A stretch of DNA of 64,000 nucleotides from Euborellia annulipes (GCA_023213315.1 JAKCPI010005491.1:25131-89130); one strand, 5' to 3'; counted from the stretch's first letter, positions 44,743 through 57,523 are shown. Notes: generated by a model from the sequence alone, not told the origin. Made by a program: numbers and translations.

Positions 44743-44910
44743 ATTGATTAATAAATTAAGGAATTTTTAATAAAAAATGACAAAATTTTGAAAGAAAATC
44801 AAAAAGTGATGTACACGAATCAAATTAGAACGTGTAAAGGGAAGTGAAGTTAGCTATGCAATCATTAGCAAGTCTGGCCAACCCAACGCAGCTAGATTCT
44901 ATTTAATTTT
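44743..44910 (-). promoter_or_regulatory. Probable SerRS 5' UTR and promoter
   Basis: The minus-strand sequence turns GC-richer at about 44820-44905 (TTGGGTTGGCCAGACTTGC, GCTAACTTCACTTCCC). It then becomes AT-rich up to the ATG. No TATA box is seen. This fits a housekeeping promoter, but the start site is inferred. Confidence 0.35.
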
Positions 44911-45858
44911 TTTTTATAAATATGTTTATTAATCATCATAAATAACATTTTAATAAAGTAATTTATGAAATTGAATACAAAAAAGTTTTTTTACAATATT
45001 AATTATAAAAATATTTTGTTTAATTATCAGAGATTGTTGCCGGGATATTCAAAATGTAGAGCAATGTACACACTATATCATAGGGGTCGGAACGGGAGTG
45101 GAAGGGGAGGGGGTTGGTAAAGTTACATTGCTACCCCTCTGATATGTCTCAGAAGAATTATTTTCAATGTATTAATTATATTATAAGCTCAAAAAAAATT
45201 TTTTTTAATGTCATTTCAATTATTTCCTTTATTATCACATTGTTGGGAAGCCAAAGAGAGATACAAAATTTGAAATTCGAATATCATAAAATAAGATTCG
45301 AAAAAAAAAAAAAAATTTGATATTTTTTGGATTAAAAAACACATGCGAAGATTCACGCAGAAAAGTGGAAACTTAGCTTCTGGACGTCTTTGCATGTGTA
45401 TCATTGTTCCCGTGGGAATAGGGGATTATGGTCTTGGAAAATTTTATAAAAGACCATCCCCTCTACCTGGGGGAGGATTCTCTCTCTCGATCTCAATAGT
45501 GTCGGACCAAAACTTTCGCCGATTAAAAATTTTTTTATTTAAAAGTTTATTCACTTTAAGTGACTTATAAGTCCTATAGGATGGATGCCAGGTAGGCTAG
45601 TTTTCGTATTTTGCCCTCCACCTCGCCAAAAAAAAAAAAAATAAAAAATAAAACTGAAATCCTGAATATGCCTTTCCTTTAATCTCACTCACTTTTTTTT
45701 TATATAAATATTATTATTAAATATTTTTAATATAAATATACATATCTCGGCTACTGATATACCCCTTCTTATCTTAAAAAAAAATTTAATACCAAAAGGT
45801 AAACAAAAAAAATTGTAGCTTAACTTAGCTTCCCATAGATTAAAGGAGCTGTACTCAC
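44911..45858. other. AT-rich upstream of SerRS, repeat remnants
   Basis: GGGGTCGGAACGGGAG near 45084 resembles the end of the GGCGCCGGAAC MITE. Other ORFs lack support. Confidence 0.35.
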
Positions 45859-45964
45859 CAGATGTGCTCCTTTTTATATTTTGAGATGGCCCATAAAACT
45901 CGCCTACGTGCTTCGGGGAATCCCGGCTCAATTAAAAGACTCAGGAAGGCTGCGACTCGGTTCA
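45859..45964 (-). other. Exon-like segment with strong splice signals
   Basis: On the minus strand an acceptor (tttgatag) and a consensus donor (ATCTG/gtgagt) bound 106 bases, much GC-richer than the surroundings. One frame is open throughout (FLSLLIEPGFPEARRRVLWA). It could be a coding exon of an unknown gene or an exon of a non-coding transcript. A second exon-like piece lies at about 46520-46610 (donor GACAG/gtcagt). Confidence 0.35.
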
Positions 45965-46659
45965 CTATCAAATAAAAAGGACATAATTAATTCACTCAAT
46001 GAGGTGATTTTTCATAAATCATTAGATTCATGAGTAGATGACTATATGGACCCTGTTACGCAGTAGTGTGTCAAGAGACCAATCATCGAGTTTTGAGAAA
46101 ATTAACAATAAAGTTTTTTGTTTTCATTGGATTATATATAATTTTTCTTGTCAATTGTGCAAGTAACATTAAATATAAACTTTTTTAGGACATATTTCAT
46201 AAAAAATACTATTAATTAAAGCATTTGAAACAATATTCCGTGCTTAACTTATTTTTGATTTTTTTGGTCTTTGACACACCATTGCATAACAGGGTCCATA
46301 TAACAATTGGGTTTCTGAATTACATTTCTACTATTGCAAAGTATATCTCAACAATTGTATCGTTGTAAGCAAAAAAATTATTTTTGTGAATTAATTAAAA
46401 TAAATGATTCATTTTTTAGGTTCTTTTGACTAGGAATATTAATACTTATTAGGGTGGATGAATCAAAAGGATGGAAGAAAATAAGAAAATTGTAAAAAAT
46501 GGTACAAATAATATACTGACCTGTCTGGAGTTACTAAAATTGTAAGTTCTCTAAAATTGACGAATCCTCTCCTCTGGGAGAAGAGAGAAGGAAGGACTCA
46601 ACTGCATGCACCTCACTGAAATTACAAAAACGAGTATATATAGATATGAAAATAATTAG

Positions 46660-47060
46660 GGGTGTTCGAATATGGAAAAAAAAATCGATTATTCCGATTA
46701 ATCGATTATTGGGACTGGAAAGACAAAAAAATAAATCGATTATACCTTTTTCTCCTCTAGCAAAAATTTTTTTCCTTTAGCTTTTTTTTTTAACAAAACG
46801 AAATTTTTTCCACCCCTTGTTTGGAAAACGAAATTTTTTTCGTTCTGCGGGAAATTTTCCCTTCCATAAAAATCTTTTGACTTTTTTTTGACATACGAGT
46901 CTCATCCGATCTTTTCAAACGCATTTTTCCCAAAAAGAATCGATTTTTTAACCAATAATCGATTGTGAAAATTAATCGAAATAATCGATTATTTTTTATA
47001 ATCGATTGTTTTTTAAGGAAATAATCGGCGAATAATCGATTAATCGATTATTCAAAATTA
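46660..47060. repeat. AATCGATTA-rich element
   Basis: Starts GGGGTGTTCGAATATGG and ends TAATCGATTATTCAAAATTA, with many AATCGATTA motifs between. This resembles ends of hAT-type non-autonomous elements; the right TIR is incomplete. Confidence 0.45.
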
Positions 47061-48186
47061 GAAGCAAATACAACTACTTTCACTAGATGAATGAATATTT
47101 ATGAAGGTATTCAAATGAATGAGATGTTGACGTAGGCATTAAATAAAATTTGAGGCATTTCGGAAAATTTTATTTAATCATCTGTAGTCAGATTTGATGA
47201 TTACATTGATTTTATTATATATATGTTTATTCAAAACATATCTTCTTTAACTATGTATTTTATTAAAATGAATATGGTGATGTATGATTTTTATATTTAC
47301 TAAATAAAAAATAAATAAAAAAATACTAAAAGATACAATCGACCTATATTCATCTTAATAGAATGCGTAGATAAGGAATAGATGACGATTGTATAGAGTT
47401 ACATAGAGCTATCAATTAGCTCGCTCTCCTCAGAAACTTTAAGTGAAGATGGATAAACAATCAGGGAAACTTCAAGGGATAAGAGATTATTTTTATCTTT
47501 GGGGGACCCTAAAAACATTTGGAGGGAGGGAAGCGAGTTTTTTTGAAGGCGGTATTTGCAAAATGAAAAAACCACGATTTGATTTTAAGGTTTTAATTTC
47601 AGGAAAGCTTCAAGTTTCTGCTTAAACATTTCATTTTTTTGGTCATGATGAGTTGTGTGGTATGTATTTATTTTTTTGCTCGTCTTGTTTATCTTATTAA
47701 AGATTTTTTTTTAGAACTAGTCTTCCTGATACACAGAATTTTTTACGTCTTTTTAAAATTTCCCTATGGTTACATCAGCTAGCTGTCCTCTTACAACTGA
47801 TCGAAGAAATAACAAAATAAACAAATAAAATAATAAAAAATGTTAGTATATTATAGTATAGTAAATTTACAAATGTTCCTTGTAAATGATAACTAACATT
47901 CATACATTCATTGTAAATATACAAAATATACTATATATATATATATACTAAATATACAAATATATGCAATCAAATAATTTTTACAACAAAAAAACATTTT
48001 AAAATTACAATTCTCTCTAAAATTAGAGTAAATATTGTAATTTTACAACAATCTATAGATTGAAAAATTTCAAAAATAAAAGTTTAAATTCTGCCTCTTG
48101 TAAGAAATGTAGAAATGATAAATCAAAAAAAATTTAATCACCCCCCCCACTCTTCAAACAACGCTACTCTGTTGTTGTTTTGAATG
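47061..48186. other. Intergenic AT-rich sequence
   Basis: No supported gene. A 60-codon plus-strand ORF at 47443 lacks any family resemblance or splice support. Confidence 0.35.
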
Positions 48187-48300
48187 TTTTTTCGGCATCT
48201 CAGGCCATTTAGAATCCGTTGCTATTTATTTCATTTGATTGGTGGCCAATTTAAATGAAACGAATTTTTGCAGCTTGAGACGTAAACTGAATCCTGGCAT
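48187..48300 (-). mobile_element. SINE 3' fragment (minus strand)
   Basis: TTTTTTCGGCATCTCAGGCC is the complement of the SINE 3' end seen at 23181-23352. The sequence continues into the SINE body, but the tRNA head is degenerate. Confidence 0.55.
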
Positions 48301-48354
48301 CTAGTAGATAAGAATGTTGAAAACTAGAAGGGGGAATTGGAAAAATCGACCAAG

Positions 48355-48745
48355 AACCAAGGGCGGATACAAGGGGAGGGGTGAGGGGGTCTCCAGAGAT
48401 TTGAGAAAAATATTTTTTAGAAATTAAATTTAATATCAAATTTTAAAAATTAATACTAAAAAATTTGATTTGTATTTTTATTCTGGTAAACAAGTACAGA
48501 ATACAACTTTAAATTACCGAAAGTAAGAAAAAATTGTGTTATGTGCGACCAGTCACACCATATCCATGCGACCAGTCACACCATCCCCCCCCCGGGAAAC
48601 TCCTCTGGATCCGCTCTGCCAAGAACAATCCCACCCAATGAAGAAAAAGAATAATACTGGTATTAGAAGGTAGAAAAGAAATACCAGTCATGGCTCGGGT
48701 AACTCGTGGTCGCCATCCACGTACTCACAAGATGTGGAGCCCCTG
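48355..48745. repeat. G-rich GGCGGAT repeat followed by TCGTGGTCGCC repeat
   Basis: 48355-48620 is a copy of the 4351 family (AAGGGCGGATACAAGG ... CTCTGGATCCGCTCT). 48660-48745 is a short copy of the 17960 and 61570 family. Confidence 0.5.
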
Positions 48746-49293
48746 AGTGTATAAAAGTTTTTTTATCTTTTATTTAATCTTTAAAAATAAATTAATTCAA
48801 TGATTCGCCTGCTTAATAGGCAACCAATAAATCAAATCTGTTCTATTATTATCTATAAAAACGGGGCTTCCATGAAAAAAATTACAATAAATATTTTTTT
48901 TTTTTCCAAGTTTTTATCTTCGATCGCAAGTCATATATTTAAATACACTGTGCTAGACGCACAGCACTATCTTAATGATAGTTTAATTTAATAAACATTT
49001 AATATGAAATTTTCTAAACATTTCTAATTTTAACACAAATCCATATCATTTTAATAAATAATTACAATTTAAATAAAACAAAGACAAAAATGTCGAAATT
49101 TTTTTTATTAACGCCAAATTTTCTAATTTCAGTTTTTCTCCATTTTATTGGAAATCCTTAAAACAACAAAATTTTTATTTAATATCAAACGAAACTTATC
49201 GAGATTATGTTGATTTGTCTCAAAAATTGAAAAATCGACATTTTCGTCTTTATTTTATTTAAATTGTAATTAATTATTAAAATTATATGGATT
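48746..49293. other. Intergenic AT-rich sequence
   Basis: ATTCGCCTGCTTAATAGGCA near 48802 is shared with 24058-24200, a minor dispersed repeat. No gene seen. Confidence 0.35.
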
Positions 49294-49546
49294 CAGTGGC
49301 GTCATTTCAACTTTTTCTTGGGGGGGGGGCAAACTTTTTTTTCGTAAAATTTACTTACAAATAGGTACTCAAATTTGTTCAAAATATATCTAATTTAATT
49401 TGATTGTTTAATTTTGTACAGTTTATATACTCGTAGAAATATTTTGGAATATTTTATTTAGAATAATATAGAATTTTATAAAAATCAGAGCCCTTGGGGG
49501 GCAAATGCCTCTCCCCTGCCCCCTGCCCCACCCCCAAATGACGCCT
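49294..49546. mobile_element. MITE, AGTGGCGTCATTT family, second copy
   Basis: Closely matches 21361-21602 (CTTTTTCTTGGGG, TACTCGTAGA, AAATCAGAGCCCTTGG) and ends AAATGACGCC, with the last bases of the right TIR lost. Confidence 0.7.
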
Positions 49547-49607
49547 TTGTTGTGTTAAATTTACTTAGAAATGTTTAGAAAATTTCATATTAAATGTTTA
49601 ATAAATT

Positions 49608-49997
49608 CATAGGCGCCGGAACTGGGGGGGCAAGGGTACATTGCCCCCCCTGGCATCCTATAGGGGGGGGGGGCAAGGGGGTATGTCTTCTTTTATTTCA
49701 TTTATTTTTAAAAATGATATATTTTTACTTTTGAAAAATAAAATCTTCTAAATTAAAAAAAAATAAAAGAGTAAGAAATTCATTTTTTTCCAAATTTTTT
49801 CCAAAAATTTTTGATAAAATCACTAGCAAATTTTTTAAAATTTTAATTTTATTAAAATTGTGATTTTATTTAAAATTTTTTAAAGGTTTATAGTAGATTT
49901 GTTTTTGTTTTATACTATTTGAACATATTAAATTATTTTAATTTTCTAAAAAAAATTTTTTGCCCCCCCCTGATTCAAATTCGTTCCGGCGCCCCTG
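49608..49997. mobile_element. hAT-like MITE (GGCGCCGGAAC), 8-base TSD AATAAATT
   Basis: TIRs CATAGGCGCCGGAAC and GTTCCGGCGCCCCTG, flanked by AATAAATT at 49600-49607 and 49998-50005. An inverted copy lies at 51216-51604. Confidence 0.85.
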
Positions 49998-50005
49998 AAT
50001 AAATT

Positions 50006-50560
50006 ACATTACAGATTAAAATAGGTCTTCTTAAAAAAGAAACAAAATGTTACGTTTTTACTGACGCAGTATAAAGAGGCTCAGTGTCGAAAGACTTGAA
50101 AATTTTAATTAAAAAAAATATATATATCTATTTTTACAAATGAGTATCTCCACTTTAATATGATATTTTCTGTTTGTTTAAAAGAAAATGCGGATAAGAT
50201 AAATGACTAAAATTAGATAAATTTAATTAAATTTTTTATGATAATGAAGAAAGGAAGGAGTGAATTTTTTTTTTTTTTTTTGTTTCACCCAAATTATTCA
50301 TTAAATTCTTATTCTTTCGAGTGGAACAAGAATTTCTTTTGTTTGCTAATAAAGCAAGAAAATACTATGTGAGATTTTAAACCTTATTTGGCTCTTACAT
50401 AGATAACATAATAGCATCCAGCGCCAGTAAAATATAGATTGTGTCGAGAAGGGACAGGGGGGACGAGGGGAGGGAAGGAAGGCAGGTTAGTAGATAGAAA
50501 GCATTAGCGAAGAGGAAATGGAATGATTTTTCTTTGCGGGCGTCACTTTATGTGGTTAGA
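50006..50560. other. Intergenic AT-rich sequence
   Basis: No gene or clear repeat recognised. Confidence 0.35.
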
Positions 50561-50589
50561 TATATAGAAGACGTATAAATATAGGTAGG

Positions 50590-50820
50590 GCTTGTTTATC
50601 ATGATAGAGATATCCCAGGCGTGGTGGCTGCTGGTTGGTCAGTGGGCGGGGCATGCGTCGCTCCGCCCATTAAGAGGCGTGGCTTAATGAGGGGAGGGAG
50701 GGGAGGCATTCACCTGAGTCGCCGTGTTGCCAACCCGTTCTATCATTTCACCCCCCCACCCCACGTCGGGTAATCCCCTTTCATTTGCTTCCAAGCTTCC
50801 TCGATTACAGAGGCTCACCA
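50590..50820. promoter_or_regulatory. GC-rich promoter-like island
   Basis: A 230-base GC-rich patch in AT-rich DNA with GC-box motifs (GTGGGCGGGGCATG, CTCCGCCC), inverted CCAAT-like sequences (GGTTGGTC) and several CpGs. The transcript it might drive is unknown. Confidence 0.35.
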
Positions 50821-51215
50821 CACCTGGATAATAAACTTGCTGAAAATACCGCATAAATATTTAGGAGAAAGAGAGAGAGGTTTTAAATTTCTCACTAAGA
50901 AAGAGAGAGAGAGGTCATTTTTAATAATAAATGTTATTATGAGGAAATTTTTAACATATGTTTGTGTATGGAAAGATAAATTTTTTTTTATAAAATAAAA
51001 ATGTTCATGGTTAAATACTAGGGACCCTATTTATCATTTAAATAGACAAAGAATTTGGAAATATCATCTGTTAGAAAGGAGAATTTTATATAATCTACTT
51101 ATTAAGTTATCAATCGCTTGGAAATTTAATCGACTGAATATAAATAGCATTTTTGTGGCCTGCCCAAAAATGAAAAACCAAATTGAAAATATTCTCTATT
51201 AACATCTATGGGAAG
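50821..51215. other. Intergenic AT-rich sequence
   Basis: Contains short GAGAGA runs near 50870-50910. No gene seen. Confidence 0.35.
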
Positions 51216-51604
51216 CAGGGGTGCCGGAACGAATTTGAATCAGGGGGGGGGGGCAAAAAAATTTTTTTAGAAAATTAAAATAATTTAATATGTTCAAATA
51301 GTATAAAACAAAAACAAATCTACTATAAAGCTTTAAAAATTTTAAATAAAATCACAATTTTAATAAAATTAAAATTTTAAAAAATTTGGTAGTGATTTTA
51401 TCAAAAATTTTTGGAAAAAATTTAGAAAAAATGAATTTGTAACTCTTTTAATTTTTTTTTTTAATTTAGAAGATTTTATTTTTCAAAAGTAAAAATATAT
51501 CATTTTTAAAAATAAATGAAATAAAAGAAGACATATTGCCCCCCCTATAGGATGCTGGGGGGGGGGGGCAATGTACCCTTGCCCCCCCAGTTCCGGCGCC
51601 TATG
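51216..51604. mobile_element. hAT-like MITE (GGCGCCGGAAC), inverted copy, TSD ATGGGAAG
   Basis: Complement of 49608-49997, flanked by ATGGGAAG at 51208-51215 and 51605-51612. It is inserted into a GGCGGATCC-type repeat whose uninterrupted form is seen near 4340. Confidence 0.85.
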
Positions 51605-51785
51605 ATGGGAAGCAAGGGCGGATCCAGAGGAATTTCTGGGGGGGGGGTAATTTGGTGTGACTCGTCGCACAACACACAATTTTTTCTTAATTTCGGTAAT
51701 TTTAAGGCACATTCTGTACTCGTTTACCAGAATATATATACAAATCAAATTATTTTTAAGTATTAATTTTTAAATTTAATTGATT

Positions 51786-52650
51786 GATTCTTTCACTCGA
51801 TTATAATAAAATTGAAAATGACCATTCTCTATGATCTAATTAATTGAAGAATGATATTCCAGACCTCAGAAAGTTTTATTGGGGGGGACGTCCCCCCCTC
51901 TAAAATTTATATTTCACTCGATTTTAATAAAATTTAAAATGACGCTTCTCTATGATCTAATTAATTGAAAAATGATATTCCAGACCTCAGATAGTTCTAT
52001 GGGTGCTACCAGGGGGACGTCCCCCCCCACTAAAATTTATCTTTCACTCGATTTTAATAAAATTTAAAATGACGCTTCTCTATGATCTAATTAATTGAAA
52101 AATGATATTCCAGACCTCAGAAAGTTCTATTGGGGGGACGCCTCCCCCCACTAAAATTTATCTTTCACTCGATTTTAATAAAATTTAAAATGACGCTTCT
52201 CTAGGATCTAATTAATTGAAAAATGATATTCCCGACCTCAGAAAGTTCTATTGGGGGGACGTCCCCCCCTCTAAAATTTATATTTCACTCGATTTTAATA
52301 AAATTTAAAATGACGCTTCTCTAGGATCTAATTAATTGAAAAATGATATTCCAGCCCTCAGAAAGTTCTATTGGGGGGACGTCCCCCCCACTAAAATTTA
52401 TCTTTCACTCGATTTTAATAAAATTTAAAATGACGCTTCTCTATGATCTAATTAATTGAAAAATGATATTCCAGACCTCAGAAAGTTCTATTGGGGGGAC
52501 GCCCCCCCCCCACTAAAATTTATCTTTCACTCGATTTTAATAAAATTTAAAATGACGCTTCTCTATGATCTAATTAATTGAAAAATGATATTCCAGACCT
52601 CAAAAAGTTCTATTGGCGCTACTAGGGGGGCGTCCCTTCCACTAAAACTT
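51786..52650. repeat. Tandem array, about 121-base unit, about 7 copies
   Basis: CTTTCACTCGATTTTAATAA recurs at a spacing of 120-122 bases from 51790 to 52650. Each unit carries ATGATCTAATTAATTGAA and a palindromic G/C core of the type GGGGGGACGTCCCCCC. Units differ by few bases and by homopolymer length. Confidence 0.85.
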
Positions 52651-52659
52651 ATCTTTCAC

Positions 52660-53340
52660 TCGACTCCTACGATCCGAAAAAAGTTTCACTTGCATCGTGG
52701 TTTCATAAAACCACACAATGATTTTTTTCAGTTTTTTTTTTTTTTTTTTTTTTCGATTTTCTCAAAATTTGCTCCAATGAAATTTAAAAAAATCAAATAT
52801 TTTTTAGACGCTCTTGAAAATATATATTCTCATTTTGTCATTGAAATCTTCTGAAGACCACTTTACTCTTGTACTTCATAGGAAAGATAAGAGAAATGGT
52901 TGCCATGGTAACAAAATATAAATATTTTCCCACGTTTATAAATTTTATATCTTTAATTCTAATGTACCGTAGGGTTACTGGTGGACACCAAATATATCTC
53001 GACACAAATCTCGACGTGCCCTCGGGGCTTGGTGTAGAGGTTAGCGTGCTAACCTCGTATACCAAACGTCGCGGGTTCGGACCCCAAGCAGTTGGATACC
53101 AAATGGCTTAAATAAGAATGCCTGGACCCCAAATATGTATATTAAATCAATAACGGTTATCGTAAATGTCTTATATGGCCTGAGTTGCCGAAAAGACAGT
53201 GTGAATGTGTGTGTGAGTGTGAGTGTGAATGAGAAAAAAGTGTGAATGTTTTTATAAAAAAAAAATCTCGACGTCTAATTTTTGACATAAAATCAATATT
53301 TTCTCTCTATATATTAACATATATGTAAGAGGAAGTAATA
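52660..53340. mobile_element. Dispersed-family copy interrupted by a SINE
   Basis: Contains the family motifs GAAATCTTCTGAAGACCACT, TTCATAGGAAAGATAAGAGA and ATATATCTCGACACAAA. The SINE at 53018-53262 splits it. Confidence 0.6.
53018..53262 (+). mobile_element. tRNA-derived SINE with 12-base TSD
   Basis: Flanked by exact AAATCTCGACGT copies (53006-53017 and 53263-53274). The head has box A TGGTGTAGAGG (53030-53040) and box B GGTTCGGACC (53074-53083), RNA polymerase III promoter elements. The body ends in TTGCCGAAAAGACAG, then a GTGTGAATG repeat and an A run. Confidence 0.85.
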
Positions 53341-53401
53341 AACAGTGGCTAAGCTAACTCTAAAAGGACAAATTTCAAAAAGGTGCCTTCAATTTACTTA
53401 C

Positions 53402-54185
53402 TGTGTATATTAAAAGTTCCAAACATCAAAATTCGATGAGTAGATACCACTGGATGATAATGATACACTCTTAAAGGCAAAATGTTTCCTTCATTTGTAT
53501 TATTAAATAAGTTTGATGAAAAAAATAACGTCAAGATAATACGTCATCTGAAAAATATAAAATTTGAATTAGTTTAGCTCATTTTATTTTAATATCAATA
53601 ACTATGAAATTTACTTATAATCCAAAAAATTAGATTGTTTTTTGGGCCTCCTCCTCCCCTCATAGCCTACCTATCCTCACCAAAATTAAGTTACCTAAAA
53701 AAAAAAAAGAATTAGTTTCCATATTTTGCTTATATCACTTAATGAAAATTTACTTACTTTTGCATTAAAAATTAATCTTGAAGACTTCTTTTTTTATGTG
53801 CACTTCACAATACGTATTTATAAAATATATTAAAAAATAAATTATAAATTCACTTTAAAAATTAAAATTTCGCGTTTGTAAGAAATTTAGGCTAATATAA
53901 AAATGCAGCAGAAATTGTCAAATTTGACCACCAATCAAATAAACAGTGGTGTACCTACCCCGAAAGGGCAAATTCCAAAAGGGCTGCCTTTAATTTATAT
54001 TTACTTACTCTGTAAATTAAAAGATCCAAAACAACAAAATTCGATGAGTTGATACCAACGTCAAGGAAATACAAGTCATCTGAAAAATATAAGCTTTGAA
54101 TTAGTTTTGCTCATTTTATTTTTATTTATATGAAATTTACTTACTTATTAAATCGCGTAATACTTAATCTTGAAGACTTCTTTTT
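53402..54185 (-). ncRNA. Duplicated exon-like segments, possibly non-coding transcript
   Basis: Two related blocks each show minus-strand exons with consensus signals: 54145-54185 (AATAA/gtaagt), 54009-54080 (tttttcag/ATGACTTG ... CAGA/gtaagt), and the related 53402-53547 (tttttcag/ATGACGTA ... CACA/gtaagt). Reading frames are short and not conserved between the blocks. They could be downstream exons of the transcript proposed at 55491-61410. Confidence 0.3.
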
Positions 54186-55490
54186 CTTTAAAATAAAACA
54201 AAAACAAAATTAGGAAATAATCCAAGATAATCCGAATATTATTTGCATTAAAAAGAATATGTGAAACTACAAAAAATAATTGTTATTTATAATTCGAAAA
54301 CCCGTAAGTCGGGTGCCTGAAGAAATCGTATCAGTGAGAACGTGATTTTTTGGATTACGAGTAAACTAGAGACCAGGGGGCTTAAAGAGATCCTACCTAG
54401 CCTAATTAGAAATACGAACGAATTGTAATTGTATATACCCGGTCCCCACCATCAGATCGGCGGGGCCCTCGGGCCTGTCCCTGGCCTTAAGGGTATGCGT
54501 TATTTACATCCAGGCTATCCCTGGAAAAACGACATCCCTCCCTGACTCTCGTTTACCCATAGAGCCACCTCAAACCCAACCTCAAAGATACAAAAACATA
54601 TCATACTCTCTTTGCGTCATAAAAAGACGACTTTTCGCAAACACAACAACACTTGAGAACCTGGGCTTCAGATCTGACCGCATCTCCTTATGAATGGTTA
54701 TTGGAACAAATCAACGAGAATATAATTCATTTTACTACGTTGGATCCTAAATACAAATACAAACAAGGGACCCTAACAAAACGAACGAGCTAAAGATTAA
54801 AGAAGGCACCTGAAACTAATAACAACGACGAATCTCCAAAAGAGGCCTAAATTGAAGAATATTCTCGTTGATTTCTCACTATTAGCTTCATGATGAGTAG
54901 CTACAGATTCTAAAAAAACATAAAATCCCTCTCGTTGGCATGGTGCATCCCTCCCACCCCTCTATTATTAAACTATTAAACTACAATTTAAGGTGTGAAA
55001 ATGAATTTTCAAATTATAGATCGAAAAGTAAATACATTTATTGGTATATAAATCACACCTTAAGTTCTAGGTACCAAGTTGATGATGTCCCTCGGTGCAG
55101 GAGAGAGAGGCATCCCCTCCCCCGACGCAGGTGGGGAGGAAGTCTAATCTAATTTTTAATAAAATTAAAAAAAAAAATAAGTTAAATTTTTAGTAAAAGA
55201 TTTTTATAAAAATTTTTATATCAAATTTTTGAAAACTTTTTTAATGAAAATAAAATTTAATTAAGAAATGAAGTTTTTAAAATGCAAATTAATTAAAAGT
55301 GAAAATAATTTTATTTTTAATTTATTCTATAGAACGATTATTTCTGAAAATTATCTATTTAAAAAAAATTTATTGTTGATTGATTTTAAAAAAAAGCTAA
55401 TTCTATTTGGGGTCAGCTGAAAAAAAGCAACATCCTAATAAAAGCTAATCTAATCTAGCCCCTTTAATATTCTTGCACCATGCTTAATAC
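54186..55490. other. Intergenic, less AT-rich, no gene recognised
   Basis: A moderately GC-rich stretch (54300-54900) without long ORFs. It may be transcribed non-coding sequence. A hairpin GCATCCCCTCCC...GTGGGGAGG lies near 55107-55140. Confidence 0.35.
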
Positions 55491-56033
55491 CTTTGTTCTG
55501 TTGACCCTCAGGAATCTGTAACAAAAAAGGAAAAGATGAAATTAGAATAAGATCATTTATATATTTTTGGATTTATGTGTGTATGTTTAGAGAGTAAAAT
55601 ATTCACCTCCTGAGGGGTTGACGGGCGCTCGAAGCTCCTTGCCACTCGTAGAGCTGATCCATCGAAGTTCCCTGCACTCGTAGAGCTGATCCAGTTGATT
55701 GCACTAATTAAACACTGAGCACTGAACACTTAACACTGATAAAAATTACACTGGGGAAACACAGACCTGCAAAAGAAAAATTGTTTAAGAATCTACCCTT
55801 TAGAGTTCTAGCAATCTAGTGAAAAAAAATGTTACTTGCCAAAATATAGAAATTGTCGGAATCCTGGGCCGGAGAGACACGGCCCTGTAACAATGTCAAG
55901 CCCTCTCTGCATACTGCGATGCTTTGTCTGAACTTGAGTCAAGCAGTCAATCGCAGCAGTTATAACTAGAAAGAAAAAAAAGAAAGAGAATTAGGAAAAG
56001 TTTTACACTCATAGGTAGGTAGGGCTATACATA

Positions 56034-56417
56034 TATGGGTGATTCTACGCTATTTGAATTTTAACCAATGAAGTACGTGGCTGTTGATTTATATACAAGG
56101 AAGAAGCAGGTGCAGCCAAAAATAATGCCTCCGATTTTTTACAATTAATGAATTTTAATGATCAGTAGAAAAAATGTATGTTAAACTAATCATATCAGTG
56201 ATACTGTATTCTTAATTAATAAAGAATATCCAGGTCTATTCTCTAAAAACAGGCGTTAAAATTTAAAATAAACAAATGGGTGTTAAAAAGTAATGTAAGC
56301 GTTAAAAAATGCTATTCAAAATCACTTCCTTGCCTAAATAGGTATTCTGAGACCTGAACGTGTTTTATTGTGCCATTTAGTCAATTCACGATTCCAAATA
56401 ACATAGAATCACCCATA
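56034..56417. mobile_element. TIR element with TATGGGTGATTCTA ends
   Basis: TATGGGTGATTCTACGCTAT and AACATAGAATCACCCATA are inverted. No coding capacity. An (AC)n run follows at about 56424-56444. Confidence 0.7.
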
Positions 56418-56745
56418 TACATACACACACACACACACACACACATACACATTTAATAGATAATTTAGTTAATATTTTTTTCGAATATTTCGCGTAAATG
56501 GGACAAAAAGCGCTAAAAATATTTTTAGCCTCGAAATTTGGGATTTAAGTCCTCGACTGTTCATAATGTTCTCTATAAGAGTGCAAAAAAAAAAAAAAAT
56601 TCAGCTCAGCTCCAACCACAATTGGACTGGAGTCTCACAAATTTGAAAAAAGAAAAGTTCTTTAAGGATTTTTCTTTCTTTTATCAAAAGATAACATTCA
56701 TTCCCAGTAAAAAGGTAATTAGAGATGGAATTAAAATGTACCTAT

Positions 56746-57433
56746 CATAGGCGTAGCCACGGGGGGGGGGATTTGGGGGTTCAAACCCCCCCCCCATTGG
56801 ACCCAAGCTATGACTAGATATTTAAGCTCCATAATACAATCAATACTTTCTCTCTCTATATATTTCATATATAGGGTAAGAGAAAATAAAAATATAATAA
56901 TTTTCTCTAGTTTAAACAAAAAAATTAAATAAAATAATTTTATTAAAGGAAATGCAAAAAATTCAAGAAAATTCAGATATTTTCCCATTGAAAAGAATTG
57001 ATTTTTGTCTTGCTTTATAAAAAATTAAAGCCGCTTAAAATTGATTAAATTCCTCAAATGAAAAATATTAAAAATTATTATATAATTAAATTTTTTATTT
57101 TTTTTTTTCGCCTTAAAGAGATCTGACATTGTGAGATAGAACTCGGAATCAAGAGAAATAATCAGACAGAAACTCTGGTATTATAGGGATATATCTAAAA
57201 TTCTTTAAGATGTGAGGGTTGCATTTTTTATTGCCTGAAACGAGTTGAATGTAAAATTGTGGCACTTAATTAAGAAAGGGCGGGCCCGAGCCAACTCGAA
57301 GGGGGTCCAGGAGGGCGGATTGGCTAGTTATATATTTCATTAGACGCCTTATACTGCCCTATTACTAGGGGGAGGGGAGGGGGAGAAATCATTCTGAACC
57401 CCCCCCCATTGAAAATTTCTGGCTACGCCTATG
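56746..57433. mobile_element. hAT-like MITE (CATAGGCGTAGCCA), 8-base TSD GTACCTAT
   Basis: Exact TIRs CATAGGCGTAGCCA and TGGCTACGCCTATG, flanked by GTACCTAT at 56738-56745 and 57434-57441. G/C runs sit just inside both ends. No transposase. Confidence 0.85.
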
Positions 57434-57523
57434 GTACCTATCTCCACTAAGTTTTAATTGTCTAATATAAAATTTAATTCAAACAAAATATACAATTTTT
57501 ATAAAAAAATCTGGTGTGACAAG

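Noticed and set aside
53030..53083. A functional tRNA gene
   Set aside because: The head has box A and box B but no complete cloverleaf, and it is followed by a SINE body, A run and target duplication.
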